Shown here: piece after piece, positions 43,801-52,943 of the stretch
Position numbering within the stretch: the stretch's first letter is position 1
Layout: each line of letters starts with the position of its first letter
Translations under genes and position numbers: made by a program
Source: Pseudomonas fragi
Lineage (GTDB): Bacteria > Pseudomonadota > Gammaproteobacteria > Pseudomonadales > Pseudomonadaceae
Direction of reading: 5' to 3'
Length of the DNA: 64,000 nt
Assembly (NCBI RefSeq): GCF_025426255.1
Contig: NZ_CP104861.1
Coordinates: 5,069,001 to 5,133,000 of the forward strand
Notes under the pieces: model-generated
Databases searched by the model: none
Seen by the model: the letters and a program-made list of their open reading frames with translations, nothing else
Told to the model about the DNA's origin: nothing

Positions 43801-44802
43801 TCAGTTCCAGCCAGCACGGTCCATCATGCGGATCGCTTCGGCCTGGCGCTTGCCCGCCACTTCAACCGGCAGTTCGTCGGCCTTGAATTTGCCCCAGCTG
43901 GCCACTTCGGCCGAAGGTGCAACGCTTGGGTTGGCCGGGAATTCCTGGTTTACACCAGCAAAAATCGATTGGGCTTCAGGAGTGGTCATCCACTCCACCA
44001 GTGCCTTGGCCGCTTCGGGATGCGGGGCGTACTTGGTCAGGCCAATGCCCGACAAGTTGACGTGAACGCCACGGTCAGCCTGATTAGGCCAGAACAGTTT
44101 CACCGCCAGATCCGGCTTTTGCTTGTGCAAACGGCCGTAGTAGTAAGTGTTGACGATACCCACGTCACACTGCCCGGCGTTGATTGCCTCGAGCACCGCG
44201 ATGTCATCCGAGAATACGTCCGTAGACAGGTTGTTGACCCAGCCCTTGAGGATTTTTTCGGTTTTCTCAGCACCATTCACTTCGATCATGGTGGCCGTCA
44301 GCGACTGGTTGTAAACCTTCTTGGCGGTGCGCAGGCACAGTCGACCTTCCCAGTTCTTGTCGGCCAAAGCCTCGTAGGTCGACAACTCTTCAGGCTTAAC
44401 CCGGTCAGTCGAATAGGCGATGGTCCGTGCGCGCAGGCTCAGGCCCGTCCACTCATGGGAGGAGGAGCGGTATTGCGGCGGGATATTTTTGTCGATCACC
44501 TCGGAGGTGAACGGCTGCAGGATGCCCATTTGCTCGGCTTGCCACAGGTTACCGGCGTCTACGGTCAGCAACAGGTCGGCGGTGGCGTTCTGCCCCTCAG
44601 CCTTGATGCGCTGCATCAGCGGCGCTTCCTTGTCGGTGATGAACTTGACCTTGACCCCTGTTTTGGCGGTGTAGGCATCAAATACCGGTTTGATCAGCTC
44701 GTCGATACGCGAGGAGTAAACCACCACTTCATCGGCAGCAGAAACGCTGCTCGCAAAAACGGTTAGGGCCAGGGCAGTCAGTAGACGCTTGGGTGCCAAC
44801 AT
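43801..44802 (-). CDS. Periplasmic iron(III)-binding protein
   Basis: A 333-residue ferric-ion binding protein of the FbpA/AfuA/FutA class. The signal peptide is MLAPKRLLTALALTVFASSVSA, cut before ADE. It ligates iron by adjacent tyrosines, seen here in VNTYYYGRLHK. EVVVYSSRIDEL starts the mature protein. It delivers iron to the permease below. No ATPase gene of the system is in this window. Confidence 0.9.
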   Translation of the reverse strand: MLAPKRLLTALALTVFASSVSAADEVVVYSSRIDELIKPVFDAYTAKTGVKVKFITDKEAPLMQRIKAEGQNATADLLLTVDAGNLWQAEQMGILQPFTSEVIDKNIPPQYRSSSHEWTGLSLRARTIAYSTDRVKPEELSTYEALADKNWEGRLCLRTAKKVYNQSLTATMIEVNGAEKTEKILKGWVNNLSTDVFSDDIAVLEAINAGQCDVGIVNTYYYGRLHKQKPDLAVKLFWPNQADRGVHVNLSGIGLTKYAPHPEAAKALVEWMTTPEAQSIFAGVNQEFPANPSVAPSAEVASWGKFKADELPVEVAGKRQAEAIRMMDRAGWN

Positions 44803-44835
44803 GAGGGGCGGTCTCTCTTAATGCGAATCGGGCGT

Positions 44836-44856
44836 AAATGGTAGTGAATCACATTT
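44836..44856. promoter_or_regulatory. Possible Fur-type operator
   Basis: AAATGGTAGTGAATCACATTT centres on GTGAATCAC with AAATG and CATTT-like ends, about 35 bases upstream of the iron-binding protein gene. It fits a degenerate Fur site in an iron-uptake promoter. I recognise it by position and partial symmetry only. Confidence 0.35.
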
Positions 44857-44907
44857 AACAGCTCAACCTAACTCGCCACCGAGGAGTTACCAGATGTTAC
44901 TGAAGCC

Positions 44908-44998
44908 CTGCAGCCGCTGCCGCAGGCTGCGATAAGGGCCGAAGGACCTTCAAGAAACGGGGACGCTTCGCAGCCTCGTGCCTCGACATCGGCTACAT
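44908..44998. repeat. Diverged GTAGCCGCTGCC-family repeat
   Basis: CTGCAGCCGCTGCCGCAGGCTGCGAT at one side and a weak inverted partner ending ATCGGCTACAT at the other. The right arm is more diverged than in the other copies. Confidence 0.55.
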
Positions 44999-45005
44999 AG
45001 ATTTT

Positions 45006-46229
45006 TCAGGGCTTGGCCAGCGGTGGCAAGTCGCCGCTCAGGCCAAGCGCCTGGCGCACGAACAGCGCTTTGGCTTCAGGCATTTTATTGACCCACTTCA
45101 AGCCGGTATTACGCAGCAGGCGTGCGGTCAGCGAGTCGGCCTGGAACAACCGCTCAAAACCTTCCATCGCCGCCATCAAGGCCAGGTTGTGCGGCATGCG
45201 CCGACGCTCGAAACGGCTCAATACACGCACATCGGCCAAACGCTCGCCGCGCTCAGCCGCGTGCAACAATACATGTGCCAGCACCGCCGCATCCAGAAAC
45301 CCCAGGTTTACACCCTGCCCAGCCAGCGGGTGAATGGTGTGCGCCGCATCACCGATCAACGCCAGGCCTTCGGCCACATAGCGTTTGGCATGGCGTTGAC
45401 GCAGGGGCACACACACCCGCGGATCAGCACTCAACACGCTGCCCAGACGGCCTTCAAAGGCCAGTTCCAGTTCGCGGCAGAAGGTTGCGTCGTCCAGTGC
45501 CATCAAGTGCGCAGCCTGTTCGGGGGTGGTCGACCAGACAATCGAGCACCAGTCCTGCTGACCATCGCGCTCAAGGGGCAAAAATGCCAGCGGACCGTGG
45601 TCGGTAAAACGCTGCCAGGCGGTCTGCTGATGGGGTTCAGCGCAACGCACGCTGGTGACGATAGCGTGATGCTGATAATCCCACTCCCGAGTCTCACAGC
45701 CGGTCAGGCGACGAACCGCCGAGTTGGCGCCATCAGCGGCAACCACCAGCGGCGCACGCAGGGTGCGGCCATCAGCCAGGGTCAGCAGCCAGTCGTCGCC
45801 TGAACGGCGCATCTGTTCCATGCGCGCATTGGCCAGCATTTCGATCCTGGTGCCCTGCAGGCACTCAAGCAGCGCGTCCTGCACCACGCGGTTCTCGACA
45901 ATATGGCCCAGCACCTCGGCATGCACGCTGGCCGCCGAAAAGTGGATCTGCCCTGTGCCGCTGCCATCCCATACCTGCATATGCGAATAGGGGCTGACAC
46001 GACGTCGGGTGATGCCCTCCCACGCGCCAAGACGCTGCAAGATACGCTGGCTGGCCGCCGACAGGGCGCTGACCCGAGGTTCGAACGGCGCCTCGGCGGC
46101 AAAGGGCTGGACGCTCAGCGGGCTGCCATCGAGCAGCAGGATTTTCAGCCCGCTGTCCTTGAGCGCCAGCGCCAGTGCGCTCCCGACCATTCCGGCCCCA
46201 ACAATCAGCAGATCTGCGCGCATTTCCAT
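45006..46229 (-). CDS. ubiI: Ubiquinone-pathway FAD monooxygenase (UbiI/VisC-like)
   Basis: A 407-residue flavoprotein hydroxylase of the UbiH/UbiF/VisC/COQ6 family. The FAD fingerprint is LLIVGAGMVGSALALAL at the start; the flavin and substrate motif is LIGDAAHTIHPLAGQGVNLGFLDA near residue 290. Its place downstream of ubiH argues for UbiI, the C5 hydroxylase, over UbiF, but exact ring position is not proven. Confidence 0.85.
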   Translation of the reverse strand: MEMRADLLIVGAGMVGSALALALKDSGLKILLLDGSPLSVQPFAAEAPFEPRVSALSAASQRILQRLGAWEGITRRRVSPYSHMQVWDGSGTGQIHFSAASVHAEVLGHIVENRVVQDALLECLQGTRIEMLANARMEQMRRSGDDWLLTLADGRTLRAPLVVAADGANSAVRRLTGCETREWDYQHHAIVTSVRCAEPHQQTAWQRFTDHGPLAFLPLERDGQQDWCSIVWSTTPEQAAHLMALDDATFCRELELAFEGRLGSVLSADPRVCVPLRQRHAKRYVAEGLALIGDAAHTIHPLAGQGVNLGFLDAAVLAHVLLHAAERGERLADVRVLSRFERRRMPHNLALMAAMEGFERLFQADSLTARLLRNTGLKWVNKMPEAKALFVRQALGLSGDLPPLAKP

Positions 46230-46309
46230 GCTTTAAGCCTGTCTCGCTAGCGGCGTACGCCGCACCTGAAAAAATGGATCGACATGGAGCGTACTCGCCC
46301 CAGTCGTCA

Positions 46310-47497
46310 TCAACTGTCTGCGCGGGTGCCCAGGCCCATTGCCTGGCGGGCAAACCAGCGCTTGGCCGGTGGCAGCAGGTCGAGGCCGAGTAAACCGAGG
46401 TTTCGACCCAGCGAAACCAATGGCTGCTCACTGCCAAACACCCGCGTTACCTGGTCCGAAAAGCCTATGGTCAGTTGCTGGTCGAGTTTTTGCGCCTGTT
46501 GATAACTCAGCAGCGTAGTGAAATCACCGGGCTTTTTATCACTGGCCAGCAAAGCATCGGCCAAGGCCTGGGCATCTCGCAGGGACAGGTTAAAGCCCTG
46601 CCCGGCAATCGGATGCAGGCTGTGGGCCGCGTTACCCAATACCGCCAGATGCGGGCGTACCTGCTCTTGCGCTTCAATCAGCGTCAACGGGTACAGATGC
46701 CGCGCGCCCACTTGCTTGAGCGTGCCCAGACGGTAGCCGAACACGCCCTGCAGTTCGCTGAGAAAGCTACGTTCGTCCAGTGCTGCCAGACGCTGTGCGT
46801 CCATCCCCAGACGGGTCCATACCAGTGCGCAGCGGTTGTCCGGCAACGGCAACAAGGCCATCGGGCCTTCGTCGGTGAAACGCTCGAATGCCATCCCGCC
46901 GTGAGGTCGGCTTGGGGTGATATTGGCTATCAGCGCGCTCTGGTTATAAGGCTGCTGACGCACATGGATGCCCAACTGCTCGCGCAAGCCCGAACGCCCA
47001 CCATCGGCCAATACCGCGAGGTCGCACTCCAGGGTTGTCTCATCGTTAAGGGTCAGGCGGTAGCCGTCTTCCAGCGGTTGCATGTGGATAACTTCGGCCG
47101 GGCAACGCCAGCTGATCACGTCCGGGTCCAGACTTTTCCACAGGCATTGGCCCAGCCAGGCGTTTTCAACCACATAACCCAGGGCCGGAACCCCTTCTTC
47201 GCTAGCCGACAACCGCGCCGTCGAGAATCGTCCGCGATCGGACACATGAATGTCCTTGATCGGTTCGCCGCGCTCGGCAATCGATGGCCACAGGCCCAAA
47301 CGCTCATAGATGATCCGGGCGCCATAGCTGAGCGCCGAAGAGCGGGCGTCGTAGCTGGGCTGATAGCTGTTGCCGGGAGCGAACGGCTCGATCAATACGA
47401 TCTTCCAGCCACGGGCCTTGGCCCCGGCCTGCAACGCCAGCGCCAGGCTCGCGCCCACCAGACCGCCACCGATGATTGCCAGATTGACCCGACTCAT
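46310..47497 (-). CDS. ubiH: 2-octaprenyl-6-methoxyphenyl hydroxylase
   Basis: A 395-residue FAD monooxygenase of ubiquinone synthesis, opening NLAIIGGGLVGASLALALQ and carrying LGNAAHSLHPIAGQGFNLSLRDA. Its ATG overlaps the pepP stop by four bases, an arrangement preserved in gamma-proteobacteria (pepP-ubiH-ubiI). UbiH hydroxylates C1 of the ring in aerobic synthesis. Confidence 0.92.
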   Translation of the reverse strand: MSRVNLAIIGGGLVGASLALALQAGAKARGWKIVLIEPFAPGNSYQPSYDARSSALSYGARIIYERLGLWPSIAERGEPIKDIHVSDRGRFSTARLSASEEGVPALGYVVENAWLGQCLWKSLDPDVISWRCPAEVIHMQPLEDGYRLTLNDETTLECDLAVLADGGRSGLREQLGIHVRQQPYNQSALIANITPSRPHGGMAFERFTDEGPMALLPLPDNRCALVWTRLGMDAQRLAALDERSFLSELQGVFGYRLGTLKQVGARHLYPLTLIEAQEQVRPHLAVLGNAAHSLHPIAGQGFNLSLRDAQALADALLASDKKPGDFTTLLSYQQAQKLDQQLTIGFSDQVTRVFGSEQPLVSLGRNLGLLGLDLLPPAKRWFARQAMGLGTRADS

Positions 47498-48816
47498 GCC
47501 GCGCTCGCCATCAGGGCTTCGATCTCGGCGACGGTTTTTGGCACATCGCCGCTCAAAATTTCACAACCGTGTTTGGTGACCACTACGTCGTCCTCGATCC
47601 GCACACCAATGCCGCGCCATTTTTTCGCGACACTCAGGTTGTTCGGGCTGATATAGATGCCCGGCTCGACAGTCAGGGTCATGCCGACTTCCAGCACGCG
47701 CCACTCGCCGCCGACCTTGTATTCACCCACGTCATGCACATCGAGTCCCAGCCAGTGGCCGGCGCGGTGCATATAAAACGCCTTGTAGGCTTCGCTTGCG
47801 ATCAATTCCTGAACATCGCCCTGCAACAAACCCAACTCCACCAGGCCTGCGGTAATGACCTGGACCGTGGCTTCGTGAGCCTGATTCCAGTGTTTGTCGG
47901 GGGCTATCTCGGCAAAGGCGGCTTCTTGCGCAGCCAGCACCAACTCGTAAATAGCCTTTTGCTCCGCCGAAAACCTGCCGTTCACCGGAAAGGTGCGGCT
48001 GATATCGCTGGCATAGCAATCGATCTCACAGCCAGCATCAATCAATACCAGATCGCCACTTTTGAGCAGGGCGTCGTTCTCCTGGTAATGCAGGATGCAG
48101 CTGTTATCGCCAGAGGCGACGATGGAGCCATAGGCTGGCATTTTTGCCCCGCTCTTACGGAATTCGTAATCCAGCTCGGCCTCAAGGCTGTATTCATGCA
48201 GGCCGGCGCGGCTGGCCTGCATTGCACGCACATGGGCACGAGCCGAAATTTGCGCCGCATGGCGCATGACCTTGAGTTCTGCCGCCGATTTATACAGGCG
48301 CATGTCATGCAGCAGATGATCCAGAGCAACGAATTCGTTAGGCGGCTGAGCGCCGAGGTTGGCCTTGGAGCGAATCGCGTTGACCCACTCCATCAGGTTG
48401 CGGTCGAATTCGGGGTTGCCGCCCATCGCCGAATACACCCGGTCACGGCCTTCAATCAGGCCCGGCAGGATGTCGTCGATGTCGGTAATCGGAAATGCGT
48501 CGTCGGCGCCGAAGTCGCGGATAGCGCCCTCTTGCCCGGCACGCAAGCCGTCCCACAGTTCGCGCTCGGCATTGCGCTCACGGCAAAACAGTACGTACTC
48601 GCCGTGCGCCCTGCCCGGGATCAATACGATCACCGCCGAAGGCTCGGGAAAGCCGCTCAGGTACTGGAAATTGCTGTCTTGCCGGTACACATGTTCGACA
48701 TCGCGATTGCGAATAGCCACCGCCGCAGCGGGCAAAATCGCAATGCTGTTGGGCTCCATCTGCGCCATGAGTGCCTTGCGGCGACGTGCGTATTCCGATT
48801 TCGGGATATGGATCAT
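47494..48816 (-). CDS. pepP: Xaa-Pro aminopeptidase
   Basis: A 440-residue proline aminopeptidase with the pita-bread fold. Metal ligands are visible: IDAGCEIDCYASDISRTF (two Asp), the His of HRAGHWLGLDVHDVG, LTVEPGIYI (Glu) and GVRIEDDVVVT (Glu). It removes N-terminal residues ahead of proline in the cytoplasm. It is the second gene of the unit and overlaps ubiH. Confidence 0.94.
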   Translation of the reverse strand: MIHIPKSEYARRRKALMAQMEPNSIAILPAAAVAIRNRDVEHVYRQDSNFQYLSGFPEPSAVIVLIPGRAHGEYVLFCRERNAERELWDGLRAGQEGAIRDFGADDAFPITDIDDILPGLIEGRDRVYSAMGGNPEFDRNLMEWVNAIRSKANLGAQPPNEFVALDHLLHDMRLYKSAAELKVMRHAAQISARAHVRAMQASRAGLHEYSLEAELDYEFRKSGAKMPAYGSIVASGDNSCILHYQENDALLKSGDLVLIDAGCEIDCYASDISRTFPVNGRFSAEQKAIYELVLAAQEAAFAEIAPDKHWNQAHEATVQVITAGLVELGLLQGDVQELIASEAYKAFYMHRAGHWLGLDVHDVGEYKVGGEWRVLEVGMTLTVEPGIYISPNNLSVAKKWRGIGVRIEDDVVVTKHGCEILSGDVPKTVAEIEALMASAA

Positions 48817-48845
48817 GGGCAGACGGGTTCCCTCTTTACGATCAA

Positions 48846-49403
48846 TCAGTGCAGCGAAGGCTTGGCTGCAGCAGGTTCAGCGGTTTTTTTGGTTTCGGTG
48901 AACAGCAACAGCGGCGCAACGCGCAGGTATTCCATCACTTCCATGTAGTCGCTTTCGCCGTCTTCGGACTCTTCCAGTGCATCTTGCACCTGAGCAACGG
49001 CTGCCAGGTCGCGCAGTACCTCGTTGGCTTCATCGCTCAACGCGTAGGCGCGGCGAGTCAGGCCGAAACCGGAGAGGAAGCCCTGGCACCACTGACCCAA
49101 TGCGGCGGCGCGCTCGGTCAGCGGTGTGTCATCGGTTGGCAGCAACAGCACAACGGTCATGTCGTCGCTGTTCAGCTCGCCCTTGACCATCTCTTGCAAA
49201 CCGATCAAGGCATTGCGTACGTTGTCTTGTGGCTCGCCTGCCAACAGCTCGGCGGCTTCGACCAACCAGCCGTCGGCATCGAAACCGGCGCCAGCGCAAC
49301 TGCGGCCCAACAAGTGGCCATGCAGTTCAGCAGGCGAAACGGAGTGGCCGCTGGCGGTCAGCAGGGTAACAAAGGCTTGATACGGGGAATTCTGAATAGG
49401 CAT
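48846..49403 (-). CDS. UPF0149 (YgfB/YecA) family protein
   Basis: A 185-residue helical protein of the UPF0149 family, with AELHGHLLGRSCAG near residue 25 and WCQGFLSGFGL near residue 105. It lies 29 bases upstream of pepP and shares its unit; YgfB-family proteins in pseudomonads have been linked to beta-lactam resistance regulation. The exact role here is unknown. Confidence 0.88.
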   Translation of the reverse strand: MPIQNSPYQAFVTLLTASGHSVSPAELHGHLLGRSCAGAGFDADGWLVEAAELLAGEPQDNVRNALIGLQEMVKGELNSDDMTVVLLLPTDDTPLTERAAALGQWCQGFLSGFGLTRRAYALSDEANEVLRDLAAVAQVQDALEESEDGESDYMEVMEYLRVAPLLLFTETKKTAEPAAAKPSLH

Positions 49404-49572
49404 GGTCAGCTAGGCGCCAAGCGGCGCTATGTCTAGAATGGAGGGCTTGTATCCTAGCATCGGCTGACGTGCCAGACCATCAAGGCGTCAACTCGTTTGA
49501 CATAGGGTCTGCTGGCACAACGAAACCTCAACAGGCCTTGGCCATCCATCAGAAATTACACAGTAGGACACA

Positions 49573-49782
49573 ATGGAAGACACCGACCTGCATGCACTGA
49601 TGGCCAGACTCGAGTTGCTAATTAGCCGAGTCGAGCAACTAAACCGTCAAAACGGACTCTTAATTGCTCAGGAAAAGACTTGGCGCGAGGAACGCGCGCA
49701 CCTCATTGAAAAAAACGAAATCGCCCGACACAAGGTGGAATCGATGATTTCGCGCCTCAAAGCCCTGGAGCAAGACTCATGA
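49573..49782 (+). CDS. TIGR02449 coiled-coil protein
   Basis: A 69-residue protein, almost entirely coiled coil (LMARLELLISRVEQLNRQNGLL). Position beside zapA, overlapping its start by four bases, suggests a cell-division role like ZapB, although it is not obviously related in sequence. It diverges from the UPF0149 unit. Confidence 0.85.
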   Translation: MEDTDLHALMARLELLISRVEQLNRQNGLLIAQEKTWREERAHLIEKNEIARHKVESMISRLKALEQDS

Positions 49783-50096
49783 GTTCAAGCAGTAGCGTCA
49801 CCGTGCACATCCTCGATAAAGAATATTCGATCATGTGCCCCCAGGAAGAACGGACCAACCTGGTGAGCGCCGCCCGCTACCTGGATGGCAAAATGCGTGA
49901 AATTCGCAGCAGCGGCAAAGTTATTGGCGCCGACCGTATCGCCGTGATGGCCGCGCTGAATATCACCCACGATCTGCTGCACAAGCAGGAAGTCGCCGAA
50001 GTTCAGACCAGCAGCGCCACCCGCGAGCAGGTACGCGACCTGCTGGAGCGCGTTGATCTGGTGTTGGCCACTGATCCGAACGAACGCCAAAGCTGA
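49779..50096 (+). CDS. zapA: Cell division protein ZapA
   Basis: A 105-residue FtsZ-associated protein that crosslinks FtsZ filaments. The N-terminal domain (VTVHILDKEYSIMCPQEER and LVSAARYLDGKMREIR) and the C-terminal coiled coil (after residue 60) are typical. It is coupled to the gene before it and lies just upstream of the 6S RNA. Confidence 0.94.
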   Translation: MSSSSSVTVHILDKEYSIMCPQEERTNLVSAARYLDGKMREIRSSGKVIGADRIAVMAALNITHDLLHKQEVAEVQTSSATREQVRDLLERVDLVLATDPNERQS

Positions 50097-50116
50097 TTCA
50101 AAAGGTTTCTTTGGGG

Positions 50117-50122
50117 TATACT
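50117..50122 (+). promoter_or_regulatory. -10 box of the 6S RNA promoter
   Basis: TATACT, six to seven bases before the predicted 6S RNA start. A -35 element near 50094-50099 is weak and lies over the zapA stop. Confidence 0.65.
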
Positions 50123-50127
50123 CGCGC

Positions 50128-50304
50128 CACTCCCTGGAGTATTCGCCAGTTAGCGATGTCCCTGAGCCGATTCGCACTACCCTGGAGCTTGCACGTTGGG
50201 CCGGTGTGCATGTCCGCTAGACGGAAAGCCTTAAGGTCTACTGCAACTTCCACCTTGAACTTTCGGGTTCAAGGGCCAAGCCGACAGCGGTACGTCGGGG
50301 AGCC
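50128..50304 (+). ncRNA. ssrS: 6S RNA
   Basis: About 177 bases between zapA and fthC, the usual place. It shows the closing stem (CTCCCTGGAGTATTCGCC at the start against GGGGAG at the end), the conserved GTCCCTGAGCCGA region, GCACGTTGGGCCGGTGTGCATG, GACGGAAAGCCTTAAGG and the 3' hairpin CCTTGAAC...GTTCAAGG. It imitates an open promoter and holds sigma-70 RNA polymerase in stationary phase. Ends are accurate to a few bases. Confidence 0.92.
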
Positions 50305-50391
50305 TGATTTACTAGCACAATGCCAGCCACCTGCTGGCATTGGCTTCCACGAGCCACCATCCGGTGTACTCGCTCCTGAACAGCACGCCAT

Positions 50392-50997
50392 ATGAACGAA
50401 CCTGCGACGCCTACCCGCCCGCAACTTCGCCGAATGCTGCGTAAAGCCCGCCGCGACCTGTCGCCCTGCGAGCAACGCCAGGCCGCTCGCGGCCTGTACC
50501 GGCAACTGGCGCAACACCCGCTGTTTCGCCGCGCCAAACACATCTCTCTGTACCTGCCCACTGACGGTGAAATCGATCCGCGTCTGCTGCTGCGTGAAGC
50601 TCAGCGCCGAGGCAAGATTACCTATCTGCCAGTGCTCAGTGCCTGGCCAAGAACCAAGATGGTATTTCAGCGGGTTGCCCCCGGTGAAAAGCTGATGCCC
50701 AACCGTTTTCGTATTCTCGAACCACGCATCAACCGCGCACGCCAACGCAAGGTCTGGGCGCTCGACCTGGTGTTGTTGCCATTGGTGGGGTTTGATGCCA
50801 CGGGAGGAAGACTGGGTATGGGTGGCGGTTTTTATGACCGCAGCCTGGCATATCAGGCAAGGCGCCAAAGCTGGCGCAAGCCGATACTACTGGGGCTGGC
50901 CCACGAGTGTCAGAAGGTCGAGAGTCTGGCTCAGGCCAGCTGGGATGTCCCTTTGCAGGGCACGGTCTCGGACAGGCAGTGGTACGTCGCCCACTGA
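50392..50997 (+). CDS. fthC: 5-formyltetrahydrofolate cyclo-ligase
   Basis: A 201-residue ATP-dependent enzyme making 5,10-methenyltetrahydrofolate. The family motif GRLGMGGGFYDRSLA is near residue 140; the N-terminus LRRMLRKARRDLSPCEQ carries the basic nucleotide-binding residues. Lying next to 6S RNA it may be co-transcribed with it, as in other bacteria. Confidence 0.94.
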   Translation: MNEPATPTRPQLRRMLRKARRDLSPCEQRQAARGLYRQLAQHPLFRRAKHISLYLPTDGEIDPRLLLREAQRRGKITYLPVLSAWPRTKMVFQRVAPGEKLMPNRFRILEPRINRARQRKVWALDLVLLPLVGFDATGGRLGMGGGFYDRSLAYQARRQSWRKPILLGLAHECQKVESLAQASWDVPLQGTVSDRQWYVAH

Positions 50998-51002
50998 CAG
51001 CC

Positions 51003-51029
51003 ATGGCATCGCGGGTGATGCGATGCCAT
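51003..51029. repeat. Perfect 10-bp hairpin after fthC
   Basis: ATGGCATCGC, seven-base loop, GCGATGCCAT. There is no T-run on either side. It lies between convergent fthC and the 49-residue gene and may stabilise or end both messages. Confidence 0.5.
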
Positions 51030-51041
51030 CGTGATCAAGGT

Positions 51042-51191
51042 TTAGCGTTTGAAGGGTTGTACTTGCTGTTGCGCCAATTCAGCAGGCGCATCGATCGAGT
51101 TTGACCAGAGACTTTGTGCATAGCCCGTTGTAACCACACCCAAACCGAACAAAATAACCAATATCCACAGTAAATCCGGTTTGCGTTTCAT
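51042..51191 (-). CDS. 49-residue membrane protein, unknown
   Basis: A compact gene reading MKRKPDLLWILVILFGLGVV followed by TTGYAQSLWSNSIDAPAE and ending in VQPFKR. It has one hydrophobic segment (about residues 7-25) and a basic N-terminus, then a short soluble tail. A run of six G lies eight bases before the ATG and serves as ribosome site. I believe similar proteins occur in other pseudomonads, but I cannot check. The function is unknown. Confidence 0.72.
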   Translation of the reverse strand: MKRKPDLLWILVILFGLGVVTTGYAQSLWSNSIDAPAELAQQQVQPFKR

Positions 51192-51387
51192 CGATTGCCC
51201 CCCTTCAGGCAAATCAACACGATGACAGCAACGGTTTTTGGTATGGCCCGTGCAGCAGCGTCAAGCTTAAAAGTCGGGCATTTTGCGACAACACGAACAC
51301 ACACGCAAACTCTGACGTCAACCGACTGTCGGTTTATCAAAAAGTTGCCAGACAAAATAACCACGGCATATTTCTGGAGTAGCAAAA

Positions 51388-51849
51388 ATGGCCTATTGGT
51401 TGATGAAATCCGAGCCTGACGAGTTCTCGATCAAGGATTTGCAGAAAATCGGCGAAGCGCGCTGGGACGGCGTGCGCAACTATCAAGCGCGTAACTTTAT
51501 GCGTGCCATGGCGGTGGGTGATTTGTTCTTTTTCTATCATTCCAGTTGCCCCGAGCCGGGTATTGCCGGGATTGGTCGCATTTGCGAGGCTGCTTACCCG
51601 GACCCGACCGCGCTCGACCCGCAAAGCCATTATTTCGACCCCAAGGCCAGCGCCGAGAAAAACCCTTGGAGCGCGCTGCAAGTCGCCCATGAGCAGACCT
51701 TCCCGCGAGTGATCAAACTCGACTACCTCAAACAACAAACCGCACTGGCCGAAATGCCGCTGGTACAAAAAGGCAGCCGCCTTTCAGTGATGCCCGTGAC
51801 CCCGGAGCAATGGGCTGCTATCGCAGAGCTTCAAGCTGCAAGGGATTAG
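51388..51849 (+). CDS. EVE-domain protein
   Basis: A 153-residue single-domain protein of the EVE/PUA-like superfamily, opening YWLMKSEPDEFSIKDLQK and holding VRNYQARNFMRAM. EVE domains bind modified bases in DNA or RNA, so a role in nucleic-acid modification sensing is plausible. It stands alone. Confidence 0.9.
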   Translation: MAYWLMKSEPDEFSIKDLQKIGEARWDGVRNYQARNFMRAMAVGDLFFFYHSSCPEPGIAGIGRICEAAYPDPTALDPQSHYFDPKASAEKNPWSALQVAHEQTFPRVIKLDYLKQQTALAEMPLVQKGSRLSVMPVTPEQWAAIAELQAARD

Positions 51850-51977
51850 CTTAAAGCTAAAAACTTGCCGCTTGCAGCTCAAAAGCCGTCTACGCTCTGG
51901 TCTTCCTTTGACTGGCATCAAGTGGTTTTTGCCTTGAAACCGTCAAACTAGAGCGCTCTGTGACACAGGATGTCGGC

Positions 51978-52943
51978 ATGTCTAGCAATCACCGTATTTC
52001 CCACTATTTCGTTATCCCCTTGGCTGTCTTGCTGATTGCAGCAGGCGGGTTCGGTTATTGGAAATCCCAGCACGACCGCCTCCCTGAAGGCATCAGCATG
52101 GGCAACGGTCGGCTCGAAGCCACTGAAGTGCAAATCGCGGCAAAAACCCCGGGCCGACTGGCCGAAGTACTGGTCGACGAGGGCGATCGCGTGACCCTGG
52201 GCCAACTGCTGGCCCGCATGGACACCCGCACCCTGGAAGCCAGCCGCGCGCAAGCCGAAGCCGAAGTACTGCGCGCCCGCCAAACCTTGGCCGCCAACGA
52301 AGCCAACGTGCAATTACGCCAAAGCGAAAAACTGCTGGCCAGCCAGGAACTCGCGCGTTTTCGTCAACTGTCCCAGCGTGGTTTTGCCAGCGGCCAACAA
52401 CTGGACCAGCAACAGGCCCGGTTCGACACCAGTAACGCAGCAGTGACCGCAGCCCAGGCCCAGGTCGCTGCCGCCAAAGCCGCCATTGGCTCATCCCAAG
52501 CTCAGGTCGCACAACTGACCAGCGAAATCGATGACAGCAGCCTGCGCGCACCTATCAACGGCGTAATCCAGTTGCGCCTCGCCGAACCGGGCGAAGTGCT
52601 GGGCGCAGGCGGACGGGTCTTCATGATGATCGACCCAAGCGACCAGTACATGAACCTGTACTTGCCCGCTTCGGTGGTCGGCAAACTGACGGTCGGCGCC
52701 GACGCTCGCATTGTGCTCGACGCCCTGCCCGATCAGGCGCTGCCGGCAAAAATTACTTTTGTTGCCGCCAAATCGCAATTCACCCCCAAAGAAGTCGAAA
52801 CCCGCGACGAGCGGCAAAAGCTGGTGTTTCGGGTCAAACTGCGCCTCACCGACCCAAGCGCCGTGCCACAGGCCAAGCCAGGCATGCCGGGTGCAGGCTA
52901 TGTGCGAACCGCCGACGTGAACTGGCCGGCTAATTTGCAATGA
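51978..52943 (+). CDS. HlyD-family membrane fusion protein (YhiI-like)
   Basis: A 321-residue periplasmic adaptor. One N-terminal membrane segment is followed by a lipoyl/barrel-sandwich domain (MGNGRLEATEVQIAAKTPG) split by a coiled-coil hairpin (about 80-190), then beta-barrel. The ATG at 51978 has AGGA seven bases upstream; a GTG 18 bases earlier lacks one. It links the RbbA/YhhJ-type exporter to an outer-membrane channel. The stop overlaps the next start by four bases. Confidence 0.88.
   Translation: MSSNHRISHYFVIPLAVLLIAAGGFGYWKSQHDRLPEGISMGNGRLEATEVQIAAKTPGRLAEVLVDEGDRVTLGQLLARMDTRTLEASRAQAEAEVLRARQTLAANEANVQLRQSEKLLASQELARFRQLSQRGFASGQQLDQQQARFDTSNAAVTAAQAQVAAAKAAIGSSQAQVAQLTSEIDDSSLRAPINGVIQLRLAEPGEVLGAGGRVFMMIDPSDQYMNLYLPASVVGKLTVGADARIVLDALPDQALPAKITFVAAKSQFTPKEVETRDERQKLVFRVKLRLTDPSAVPQAKPGMPGAGYVRTADVNWPANLQ

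Noticed and set aside
43303..44766. 487-codon frame antisense to the iron transporter genes
   Set aside because: It crosses a REPIN and two genes on the other strand. No coding signs of its own.
47569..48948. 459-codon frame antisense to pepP
   Set aside because: pepP carries all metal ligands on the minus strand. The other strand is a shadow of high-GC third positions.
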